From positions 1 through 5,351 of the forward strand of contig JAGQUY010000223.1 of the NCBI GenBank assembly GCA_020438245.1: a stretch of DNA of 5,351 bases, written 5' to 3'. This DNA comes from Bacteroidota bacterium. Its GTDB lineage: Bacteria; CLD3; SB21. A program made the position numbers and the translations under genes. Below the pieces are notes generated by a model. It searched no databases and had not been told where the DNA came from. It saw nothing but the letters and a program-made list of their open reading frames with translations. Of this stretch, positions 1 through 5,351 are shown in pieces (position 1 is the first letter of the stretch; the number at the start of each line of letters is the position of its first letter).

Positions 1-41
1 GTGTACTCGCACAAAAGCCCCCAGGCATCTTCCCGGTTCAT
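1..41 (-). CDS. 5' end of a probable HD-domain hydrolase (partial, runs off left edge)
   Basis: An ATG at 41-39 on the minus strand opens a frame that stays open to the window edge and reads MNREDAWGLLCEY followed by a split codon. It is preceded by a very strong ribosome-binding site, AGGAGG with a 5-base spacer, which is the main evidence that it is a true start. From memory, the pattern M-[NT]-R-[ED]-[ED]-A-W-x-L-L-x-E-Y-T is how small HD/HDIG-domain metal-dependent phosphohydrolases begin, just ahead of their first conserved histidine. That histidine, the HD motif and the rest of the protein lie outside the window, so the family call rests on 13 residues and is an inference. The gene is divergent from the DUF2784 gene, with only 51 bp between the two starts. 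That a gene begins here is much surer than its product. Confidence 0.6.
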   Translation of the reverse strand, partial: MNREDAWGLLCEY

Positions 42-46
42 TCTTT

Positions 47-52
47 CCTCCT
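47..52 (-). promoter_or_regulatory. Strong Shine-Dalgarno for the HD-like gene
   Basis: The plus-strand bases cctcct read AGGAGG on the minus strand, inside a longer GGGAGGAGG run (47-55). They lie 5 bases before the ATG at 41-39. This is the best ribosome-binding site in the window and fixes the start of the truncated left-edge gene. No clear -35/-10 pair could be identified in the 51-bp divergent gap. Confidence 0.75.
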
Positions 53-92
53 CCCGTATTGATTTTGTTTCACTATCTTGAGATCATACGAC

Positions 93-476
93 ATGGCTGA
101 CTTCGTCCTTTTTATTCACTTTGTATTCGTTCTGTTCATTGTCGGCGGACTGGTGTTGATTTGGGTCGGTTTCTTTCGGCATTGGACGTGGATCCGAAAT
201 ATTCACTTTCGCCGGCTGCATCTCACCGCCATGGCAGTGGTCGCGTTTGAAACGCTCTTTGGAATATCCTGCCCTTTGACAGATCTGGAATCGTGGCTAC
301 GAACAGGTCAGGAATCCTCTACAAAAGGTTTCATATCGTATTGGATTGACCGCTTGATGTTCTATAGCGCCCCCGAATATATATTTACGGTATTATACAT
401 GGTGCTTCTGGTCTTCATCGTCTTCACGTTTATCGTCGTAAAGCCCATTTCAACCGATCACAAGAGTACGCTGTAA
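93..476 (+). CDS. DUF2784 family small membrane protein
   Basis: A 127-residue protein of unknown function, read from the ATG at 93. An in-frame TTG at 78 would add five residues, but the ATG version begins directly with MADFVLFIHFVFVLF, the hydrophobic first helix expected for this family. Neither start has a good Shine-Dalgarno; a weak GAG lies about 10 bases before the ATG. Hydrophobic segments are visible at about residues 5-27, 43-59 and 96-116, so it should be an inner-membrane protein with three helices. The central stretch, with W33, N36, FRRLHL (39-44), E53 and the CPLTDLE motif (60-66), is what I recognise as DUF2784. The biochemical role of that family is not known to me. It is the only plus-strand gene here, and its last 19 bases overlap the end of the convergent Sua5 gene. 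No associated function can be read from its neighbours. Confidence 0.85.
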   Translation: MADFVLFIHFVFVLFIVGGLVLIWVGFFRHWTWIRNIHFRRLHLTAMAVVAFETLFGISCPLTDLESWLRTGQESSTKGFISYWIDRLMFYSAPEYIFTVLYMVLLVFIVFTFIVVKPISTDHKSTL

Positions 477-1501
477 CGATCGGCAGCCTTACGAAGCCTG
501 TTCATTACTGCCAATCCAACTTTCTTTTCTTCAAAACCAACGGCCAGAATTACATCCGTCTTTTCCCGGTCGAGCATCCTAAGCACTAAATACAGGTTCC
601 TGCCAACCTCTGCCGCCGTGGATCCCATCAGTACATTCTGAATCCCACTGACACAATAGGATAAGTCGGTCGTTACGAGAGCGACTTTTTGTTTTTGTCG
701 CAGAAGGCTTGCAGCATTTCGTTGTGCGACGGTTCGAATCCGATTGGGGCGCCCTTCCCAAAGGAACAGTCTGGCTTTGGGAGCGTAATGCCGATATTTC
801 ATACCCGGAGATTTGACGCGATCCAGTTGCCGACCCGTTCCACGTCGGGACGGATACACTTTGACCGTCCCGATTATTTTTCGAATCTCTTTTACCGTAA
901 TGGCACCGGGCCTCAGTACCATGTAGGGTTTGGAGGTGAGATCGAGCACGGTCGATTCCAGTCCAACGATCGACGCACCGCCATCAAGAATGCAGTCAAC
1001 CCGATGATTCAGATCATCAAGCACATGGCCTGCATCCGTAGGACTTGGCTTACCTGATCGATTGGCCGACGGAGCGGCAACGGGCATATTGGCTTGGCGA
1101 ATCAACGCACGGGCCACCGGATGTGCCGGCATGCGAACCGCAACCGTTTTCAAGCCGGCCGTGATCGACGAAGGGACGAGATCGGATTTGTAGAGTATGA
1201 GGGTCAGGGGTCCGGGCCAGAATTTTTTCATCAGCTTGACGGCGACGGGAGGAACCTCCGTCACCAAGGCTTTTAACTGTTTCTTTGAGGCAATGTGAAC
1301 GATCAGCGGGTTATCGTTGGGTCGTCCTTTCGCCTTGAACAGTTTCTTGATCGCCGAACTCGAGAAAATGCCGGCACCCAGTCCGTAAACAGTCTCCGTT
1401 GGGAAGCCTACGATGCCGCCTTTTCGAAGAACGGCCGCCGCCTTTTCGATTTTTTTACGATCCGGCTTCTTCGGATGAACGGAAATAATCCGCGTCTTCA
1501 T
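458..1501 (-). CDS. sua5: Threonylcarbamoyl-AMP synthase, Sua5 type (tRNA t6A synthesis)
   Basis: This cytoplasmic enzyme makes L-threonylcarbamoyladenylate from threonine, bicarbonate and ATP. The TsaD complex then uses it to form t6A at position 37 of ANN-decoding tRNAs. The 347 residues match the long two-domain Sua5 form rather than the short TsaC/YrdC form. The YrdC-like catalytic domain covers about residues 13-207, with FPTETVYGLG (33-42), KGRPNDNPL (58-66, the K-x-R motif), FWPGPLT (94-100) and APSANRSG (143-150, the S-x-N motif). The typical Sua5 linker SPGMKYRHYAPKA is at 231-243, followed by the C-terminal Sua5 domain to the end. No catalytic motif appears missing. The ATG has no Shine-Dalgarno of its own and overlaps the stop codon of the upstream phosphatase in an ATGA, so translation is probably coupled. 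The 3' end overlaps the convergent DUF2784 gene by 19 bp. The family assignment is firm. Confidence 0.96.
   Translation of the reverse strand: MKTRIISVHPKKPDRKKIEKAAAVLRKGGIVGFPTETVYGLGAGIFSSSAIKKLFKAKGRPNDNPLIVHIASKKQLKALVTEVPPVAVKLMKKFWPGPLTLILYKSDLVPSSITAGLKTVAVRMPAHPVARALIRQANMPVAAPSANRSGKPSPTDAGHVLDDLNHRVDCILDGGASIVGLESTVLDLTSKPYMVLRPGAITVKEIRKIIGTVKVYPSRRGTGRQLDRVKSPGMKYRHYAPKARLFLWEGRPNRIRTVAQRNAASLLRQKQKVALVTTDLSYCVSGIQNVLMGSTAAEVGRNLYLVLRMLDREKTDVILAVGFEEKKVGLAVMNRLRKAADRYSVLL
1498..1501 (-). other. ATGA stop/start overlap between phosphatase and sua5
   Basis: On the minus strand the phosphatase ends with codons for R-Q-T and then TGA, while the Sua5 ATG begins one base earlier, giving ATGA. 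The sequence just upstream of the Sua5 ATG (ttgcccgcgtccgtcagac) has no Shine-Dalgarno. Sua5 translation therefore probably depends on ribosomes finishing the phosphatase. Confidence 0.85.
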
Positions 1502-3996
1502 GTCTGACGGACGCGGGCAACCACCAGCGTCATATCATCGTGCTGTTCCACCGGCCCGCAAAATTTCTGGACTTCTTCAACAATGGCATGGACAATCGCC
1601 TTCGCCGGCAAGTCGGTTCGTGATTGAATCAGATCAAAGAGCCTATCCTCGCCGAATTCCTCCTGTTGATCGTTCATCGCTTCCGTCACACCATCGGTAT
1701 ACAGGACGAGAAGCTTGTCGTCTTCCAATTGCTCCGTTTCCTCTTCCAGATTTTCTTCAAACTTTTCTCCGCTCACCAATCCGACCCCAAGTCCCTTGCA
1801 TTGAATAATTTTGAGACGCCCGTCATGGAAGGTGATGGCCGGATTATGTCCCGCCCGGCACATGGTAATCGTTCCGGCCTTCGTGTCCAACAAGGCCAGA
1901 ATGATGGTTACGAAAGATTTTTTCTCCATGTCATGACACATCCATTCGTTCACCTCGATGAGAATCTTACGCGGAGATACAAACAGATGACTCGCCACCT
2001 GGATCATGCCTTGAATCTTGGACATGTACAATGCCGCAGATACCCCCTTGCCCGACACATCACCGATCGCAATCAGGACGCGATGGTCGTCCAACTGGAT
2101 GTAGTCAAAATAGTCTCCGCCGACGGACATGGCAGGAATGGAAACACCATCCATGTCCACGCCGGCAATATCCGGACTCTTCTGTGGGAGCAGTGATTGC
2201 TGGATGCGGCGTGCCACGTTCAGTTCATTTTCGAACCTGGCCTTTTCGAGTTCACGTCGCATCAGACGTGCATTGTCGATCGCCACGCAGGCCTGATTGG
2301 CAACGGTGGTCAATAAATCCAAATCCTCTCCCGAAAAAGGTTTCTCGGACGATTTCGCACCCAACAGCAGTACGCCGGTCATTTGGTCCTGCTTGATCAA
2401 CGGTACAGCCAATTCCATACCGCATTCTTCGATACGGTTCAGCTCGATAGGAGGCAGTTCCAGTTCCGGTATATGTGCATGATCGAGCCGCAACGCATGT
2501 CGGGCCGCCGCCAGTCTGGAAATCAGGACGTCTGTAAGACTAAAATCACATCGACCGCTCTGAATGCCCTTCTGAACATAGTTGGTCGGTGTCTCCCGGC
2601 CTTCACTGAACAAAACGATGGCTATTGATTCGATATGCATGGTGTCCGTCACCGTATGCATGACCTTCTGCAATATTTGGTCAAGCTCTGTCAGGCGTGG
2701 CAGGTCTTCGGAGAAGCCGAGCAGCGTTTTTTGATAGTCGAATCGCTCGCGAAAAAATCGACGGTCAACCAGTTCCTGAACCCGATCTTTCACGGGCGCG
2801 AAAATAAATGCGGCGAGCAGGAGCACACCAAAGTGGAAGACGGGATTATTCGCCGGTCCGCCAAACCAGGATTGAATGATATAACCGCCGGCAAAAAGTA
2901 TGGACAGATAAATGGCCGCCAGACTTGCGGTGGTGACGGCGTATACCAGGCTCTTCTTAATGATGAGCTCAATGTCCATGGTCCGGTATCTCAAGATTGA
3001 GTAGCCGAAGGATAGCGGAATGGCAATGACCACTGCAACTCCCGCAAGCGTTTCAGGATGGTTGATGAACGCAACGGGAACAAACGCCGGAATAATGATC
3101 ATGTACACGAAACCCAGAATACCAAGAATAGTCCCAACCAAGATACTGCGTAACGGTTTCCGTTTGCTTTCTTCTTTTATGTTCCGGTATGAATGAAAGA
3201 ACATCCCAAAACTGATCCCCATCAACAGGAACATTAGAAAAAAAGAAATATTGCCCCTGTTTTTGACCAGCATGTCAAAGGCGACAAAGCCGACAAAGGA
3301 CACATAGATACCGGGAACCAGCCACCGACGCGTTTTTCGAGTGAGTTTCTCGGTCGGAAACCAGAGAAAAAAATGAACAAAGCTGGGAGCAAATATGGCG
3401 AACGGCGTGATGGCGTGGATGGCCCAGACAAGATTACCCTGGTATCCCGGGCCAATCACGACGCCGAAAACAAGAAAAGTCAGCGCGCCGCTCATGGAGG
3501 TTATGTAGAAAAGCCGGGGTATCAAGTCCGTCGGTTTCGCAGCCCCAACAATCCACCCGATGAAAAGAAAACCGAATCCAAGCATGGCCAGAGAAAAATA
3601 CAGTGTATTGCGGGTTTTGATAATCTGAATGGGTAGTCGCAGTAGATCATTTCCCCGGCGCACTGTGTAGTAAAAAACCTCATCCGTCGAAAAACTGTTG
3701 ATTAGACGTTGAGCCAGACCGGTGTTTGCACCCACCAGACTGTCATTCACGGCTACAAGGATATCCCCGTCTTTCAGACCTGCACGATCTGAAACGCCGC
3801 CTTCCAGAATTTGCCTTATGGCAATGTGCTGTGTCGAGTCCGCGGTCTCAACCACCCAAAGACACTGGTCGTTGCTGAACGCGGTGCGGAAATAGCCGTC
3901 ATAAAAATAGTACCCGCCGGCCAGCAGAATATAGGTCGACAGCACGGAGAAGATGATTTTTAGGATCCTGGTTTTCATCGGTTGTTGTTGATTCAT
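1498..3996 (-). CDS. Membrane-anchored PDZ-GAF-PP2C (SpoIIE/RsbU-type) serine phosphatase
   Basis: An 832-residue sensor phosphatase, read from the ATG at 3996; numbering follows that start. A helix at about 11-31 is followed by an extracytoplasmic PDZ-like domain (about 47-125, with the GVSDRAGLKDGDILVAVND core). About nine more hydrophobic segments follow (132-402), ending in the YSILRYRTMDIELIIKKSLVY signature (332-352) that I associate with membrane input regions of ComP-like sensor kinases. A GAF-like domain spans about 420-575, then the coupling helix ARRIQQSLLP (595-604). The PP2C_SIG catalytic domain runs to the end with all metal-site motifs present: GGDYFD (626-631), GDVSGKG (645-651), AGHNP (715-719), LYTDGVTEA (765-773) and DDMTLVV (820-826). 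By family it should dephosphorylate a serine or threonine on an anti-anti-sigma/STAS-type protein; no such partner is in the window. Ten helices leave GAF and PP2C in the cytoplasm. A TTG at 4041 would add 15 residues, but the ATG has a good AGGAG site. The stop overlaps the Sua5 start. Confidence 0.93.
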   Translation of the reverse strand: MNQQQPMKTRILKIIFSVLSTYILLAGGYYFYDGYFRTAFSNDQCLWVVETADSTQHIAIRQILEGGVSDRAGLKDGDILVAVNDSLVGANTGLAQRLINSFSTDEVFYYTVRRGNDLLRLPIQIIKTRNTLYFSLAMLGFGFLFIGWIVGAAKPTDLIPRLFYITSMSGALTFLVFGVVIGPGYQGNLVWAIHAITPFAIFAPSFVHFFLWFPTEKLTRKTRRWLVPGIYVSFVGFVAFDMLVKNRGNISFFLMFLLMGISFGMFFHSYRNIKEESKRKPLRSILVGTILGILGFVYMIIIPAFVPVAFINHPETLAGVAVVIAIPLSFGYSILRYRTMDIELIIKKSLVYAVTTASLAAIYLSILFAGGYIIQSWFGGPANNPVFHFGVLLLAAFIFAPVKDRVQELVDRRFFRERFDYQKTLLGFSEDLPRLTELDQILQKVMHTVTDTMHIESIAIVLFSEGRETPTNYVQKGIQSGRCDFSLTDVLISRLAAARHALRLDHAHIPELELPPIELNRIEECGMELAVPLIKQDQMTGVLLLGAKSSEKPFSGEDLDLLTTVANQACVAIDNARLMRRELEKARFENELNVARRIQQSLLPQKSPDIAGVDMDGVSIPAMSVGGDYFDYIQLDDHRVLIAIGDVSGKGVSAALYMSKIQGMIQVASHLFVSPRKILIEVNEWMCHDMEKKSFVTIILALLDTKAGTITMCRAGHNPAITFHDGRLKIIQCKGLGVGLVSGEKFEENLEEETEQLEDDKLLVLYTDGVTEAMNDQQEEFGEDRLFDLIQSRTDLPAKAIVHAIVEEVQKFCGPVEQHDDMTLVVARVRQT

Positions 3997-4006
3997 ATTG
4001 AAAAAG

Positions 4007-4011
4007 CTCCT
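4007..4011 (-). promoter_or_regulatory. Shine-Dalgarno that decides the phosphatase start
   Basis: The bases ctcct on the plus strand read AGGAG on the minus strand, 10 bases before the ATG at 3996-3994. The alternative in-frame starts are the TTG at 4041-4039 and the ATG at 3978-3976. The first has only a weak AAGAGA directly abutting it, and the second is preceded by a CAACAACAACCG run without any such site. This supports the 832-residue product over an 847-residue one. Confidence 0.65.
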
Positions 4012-4032
4012 GAAAAAATCATTTTCAATGTC

Positions 4033-4070
4033 GTCGGACAATCTCTTTTACAAGAACGTGGATGTCCGAC
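4033..4070. repeat. 8-bp perfect inverted repeat upstream of the phosphatase
   Basis: The arms GTCGGACA (4033-4040) and TGTCCGAC (4063-4070) are exact reverse complements separated by 22 bases. They lie in the 107-bp gap between the amidohydrolase stop and the phosphatase ATG. The long loop and the lack of an adjacent T-run make it a poor intrinsic terminator. It could be a protein-binding site or an mRNA structure controlling the phosphatase, or it could be chance. No convincing promoter could be picked out in the gap. Confidence 0.35.
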
Positions 4071-4103
4071 CGAAGTTGCGTTATGTTGGAGAGGGTTGAT
4101 CCG

Positions 4104-5311
4104 CTAAGGCCGCTTGTAAACTTTACCGTTCTTCATGACAAATGCAACCTGTTCCAATGCGGAAATATTTTTCAACGGATCTTCCTTTACGGCAATGAGG
4201 TCCGCAAATGCACCCGGGGAAACTTCCCCGATTTTGCCTGTTTGGTCCAACATCTCCGCCGCTACGAGCGTCGCAGATTTGATCGCTTGCATCGGTGTCA
4301 TGCCCCACTTGACCATGTAGCTGAACTCTTTCGCCTGGTTTTCAGTCCATGCAAAACCGCCGGCATCGGTGCCGAAACAGATTTTTACGCCCGCCTTGTG
4401 CGCCTTATTGAAAACGACCGGCAGTAGATCATTGAATGCCTTGTTGATCGGATTGCCCGCAGCGGCACGGCCCTCCGCCACCCACACATTGACATAAATC
4501 GTCGGGCACCAGTACACGCCTTTCTTGACCATCAGATCAATACACTCGTTGTCCATGGCAAAACCATGTTCGATGGAGCTGGCGCCCGCATTGATTGCAT
4601 AAATAATTCCGTCCCGGGTTACGGCATGCGCGGCAAGCTTTTTCCTGGAAACCCGAGTTTCGTCTCCGATCGCATTGATTTCCTCCGCCGTAAAATTAGG
4701 AATGCTTCGAAACGAACCGTCTGCAATCTGATAGTACGAACGGTCGGCATAAATTTTAATCCAATCGGCACCGTACGAAAGTTGTTCGCGCACGGCCCGG
4801 CGGGCTTCATCGGCACCGGTTATCTCCTGAACGCCTTTTGGCATATGCAGTTCCCATGCATATCCGCTGTTTCTCAGCAGATAGTGACCGGTGGTGTTGA
4901 TCGATCGGGTGGCCACAAACATTCTTGGCCCGTCGATAATACCGTTGTTGATCGCCTTCTTCAAATCCACGTCCGCATACATGGCCCCTTCCGTTTCGAC
5001 ATCGCGAATTGTCGTGAAACCGTTCATCAGGGCGGTTTTGCAGGCGACCGTCGCACGAAGCGTACGATAAGGAATCGACTCTTTCAGGATTTGTTCGGCA
5101 TAGTCTTCTTCGGTAATGTCACCCTGGAGCAGGACATGCGTGTGCCCGTCGATCAGCCCGGGTAGTACCGTGAATCCGCTCAAGTCAATCACGGTCGCGT
5201 TTTTCGGAACGGACAGGTTTTGGCCGACCTGTTTGATAAGATTACCGTCGATAAGGATCACCGCATTTTCAACAACCTGCTCTCTCTTTGCGTCAATCAA
5301 TTTGCCGCATC
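4104..5311 (-). CDS. Imidazolonepropionase-like amidohydrolase (5'-truncated)
   Basis: A metal-dependent hydrolase of the amidohydrolase superfamily, in the branch related to imidazolonepropionase and Xaa-Pro/Xaa-Arg dipeptidases. Counting from the TTG at 5300 as residue 1 (398 residues), the full binuclear metal set is visible: H53 and H55 in DGHTHVL, the probable carboxylated K182 in DWIKIY, H225 in AAHAV, H245 in SIEHG, and D312 in GTDAGG. The flanking beta-sandwich is shown by ENAVILIDGNLI near the start and GEVSPGAFADLIAV near the end. Substrate cannot be told; this branch includes peptidases and cyclic amide hydrolases. The TTG is unlikely to be the real start. It has no Shine-Dalgarno, it falls inside the typical CGKLIDAKREQ beginning of the domain, and the frame continues upstream through K, G and C before meeting a TGA made by the fold-back junction at 5311/5312. 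Any signal peptide is lost. It lies 107 bp upstream of the phosphatase on the same strand. Confidence 0.9.
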
Positions 5312-5351
5312 AGACCACGGTGATCCGATGCGGCAAATTGATTGACGCAAA
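5287..5351. repeat. Perfect 25-bp inverted repeat at the right edge, probable fold-back artefact
   Basis: The left arm 5287-5311 and right arm 5327-5351 are exact reverse complements over 25 bases. They are separated by a 15-base spacer (agaccacggtgatcc), and the right arm ends on the last base of the window. The left arm is amidohydrolase coding sequence, so this is not an intergenic terminator. There is no T-run. Confidence 0.9.
5314..5351 (+). other. Inverted copy of the amidohydrolase N-terminal coding sequence
   Basis: Read on the plus strand from 5314, these bases give TTVIRCGKLIDA followed by a split lysine codon. The GKLIDAK part repeats the minus-strand reading of the left arm. The TTVIR part, from the spacer and first arm bases, is a natural-looking N-terminal strand for an amidohydrolase. 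This suggests the spacer plus right arm is the true upstream sequence of the same gene, joined in reverse orientation. It should not be annotated as a separate gene. Confidence 0.7.

Noticed and set aside
42..92. Divergent promoter pair between the HD-like gene and DUF2784
   Set aside because: TTGATT-like and AT-rich pieces exist, but no pair with acceptable spacing on either strand is convincing.
689..1057. 122-residue plus-strand open frame opposite sua5
   Set aside because: It is a shadow of the Sua5 catalytic domain, and nothing in its translation is recognisable.
1624..2196. 190-residue plus-strand open frame opposite the phosphatase
   Set aside because: It is antisense to the strongly conserved PP2C catalytic region, has no recognisable family features, and is explained by codon bias of the real gene.
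3997..4041. TTG start at 4041 giving an 847-residue phosphatase
   Set aside because: The TTG has no properly spaced Shine-Dalgarno, while the ATG at 3996 has AGGAG 10 bases upstream. The extra 15 residues add no domain.
4566..5165. 199-residue plus-strand open frame opposite the amidohydrolase
   Set aside because: It lies antisense to the metal-binding core of a clear amidohydrolase and shows no domain pattern of its own.
5287..5351. Intrinsic terminator or natural cruciform at the right edge
   Set aside because: The stem is coding sequence, has no T-run, lies at the 5' side of the gene and stops on the last base. An inverted chimera fits better.

Overview
The window looks like one end of a bacterial, probably metagenome-derived, contig. 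Four of five genes lie on the minus strand. The organism cannot be named from this sequence. Base composition is balanced, ribosome-binding sites are AGGAG-type, and a multi-membrane PDZ/GAF/PP2C sensor sits beside an imidazolonepropionase-like amidohydrolase. This mix suits a Gram-negative bacterium from an environmental lineage such as a KSB1/Calditrichota/Zixibacteria-like group, but that is a weak inference.

Layout from left to right. Positions 1-41 (minus) hold the first 13 codons of a gene running off the left edge, with a very strong Shine-Dalgarno; its start resembles small HD-domain hydrolases. Positions 93-476 (plus) encode a 127-residue DUF2784 membrane protein. It is divergent from the HD gene and overlaps the tail of the next gene by 19 bp. 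Positions 458-1501 (minus) encode a full-length Sua5-type threonylcarbamoyl-AMP synthase for the tRNA t6A modification. Positions 1498-3996 (minus) encode a large membrane-anchored signalling phosphatase: TM, PDZ, about nine TMs, GAF, then SpoIIE/RsbU-type PP2C. Positions 4104-5311 (minus) encode an amidohydrolase with a complete metal-binding set but no N-terminus.

The amidohydrolase, phosphatase and Sua5 genes run in the same direction, in that transcription order. The phosphatase stop and the Sua5 start share an ATGA overlap, so these two are almost certainly cotranscribed and translationally coupled. The amidohydrolase is 107 bp upstream and may or may not share the transcript. No anti-sigma, anti-anti-sigma or kinase partner for the phosphatase is visible.

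The most notable signal is at the right edge. The last 65 bases form a perfect 25-bp inverted repeat around a 15-base spacer. The right arm with its spacer, read on the plus strand, encodes the missing N-terminal residues of the amidohydrolase in frame (TTVIRCGKLIDAK). This looks like a fold-back chimera or contig-end artefact rather than a natural hairpin. It means the apparent TTG start at 5300 is false and the gene is 5'-truncated. I see no mobile element, CRISPR array, RNA gene or convincing new system here. No stretch over 300 bases lacks a gene.
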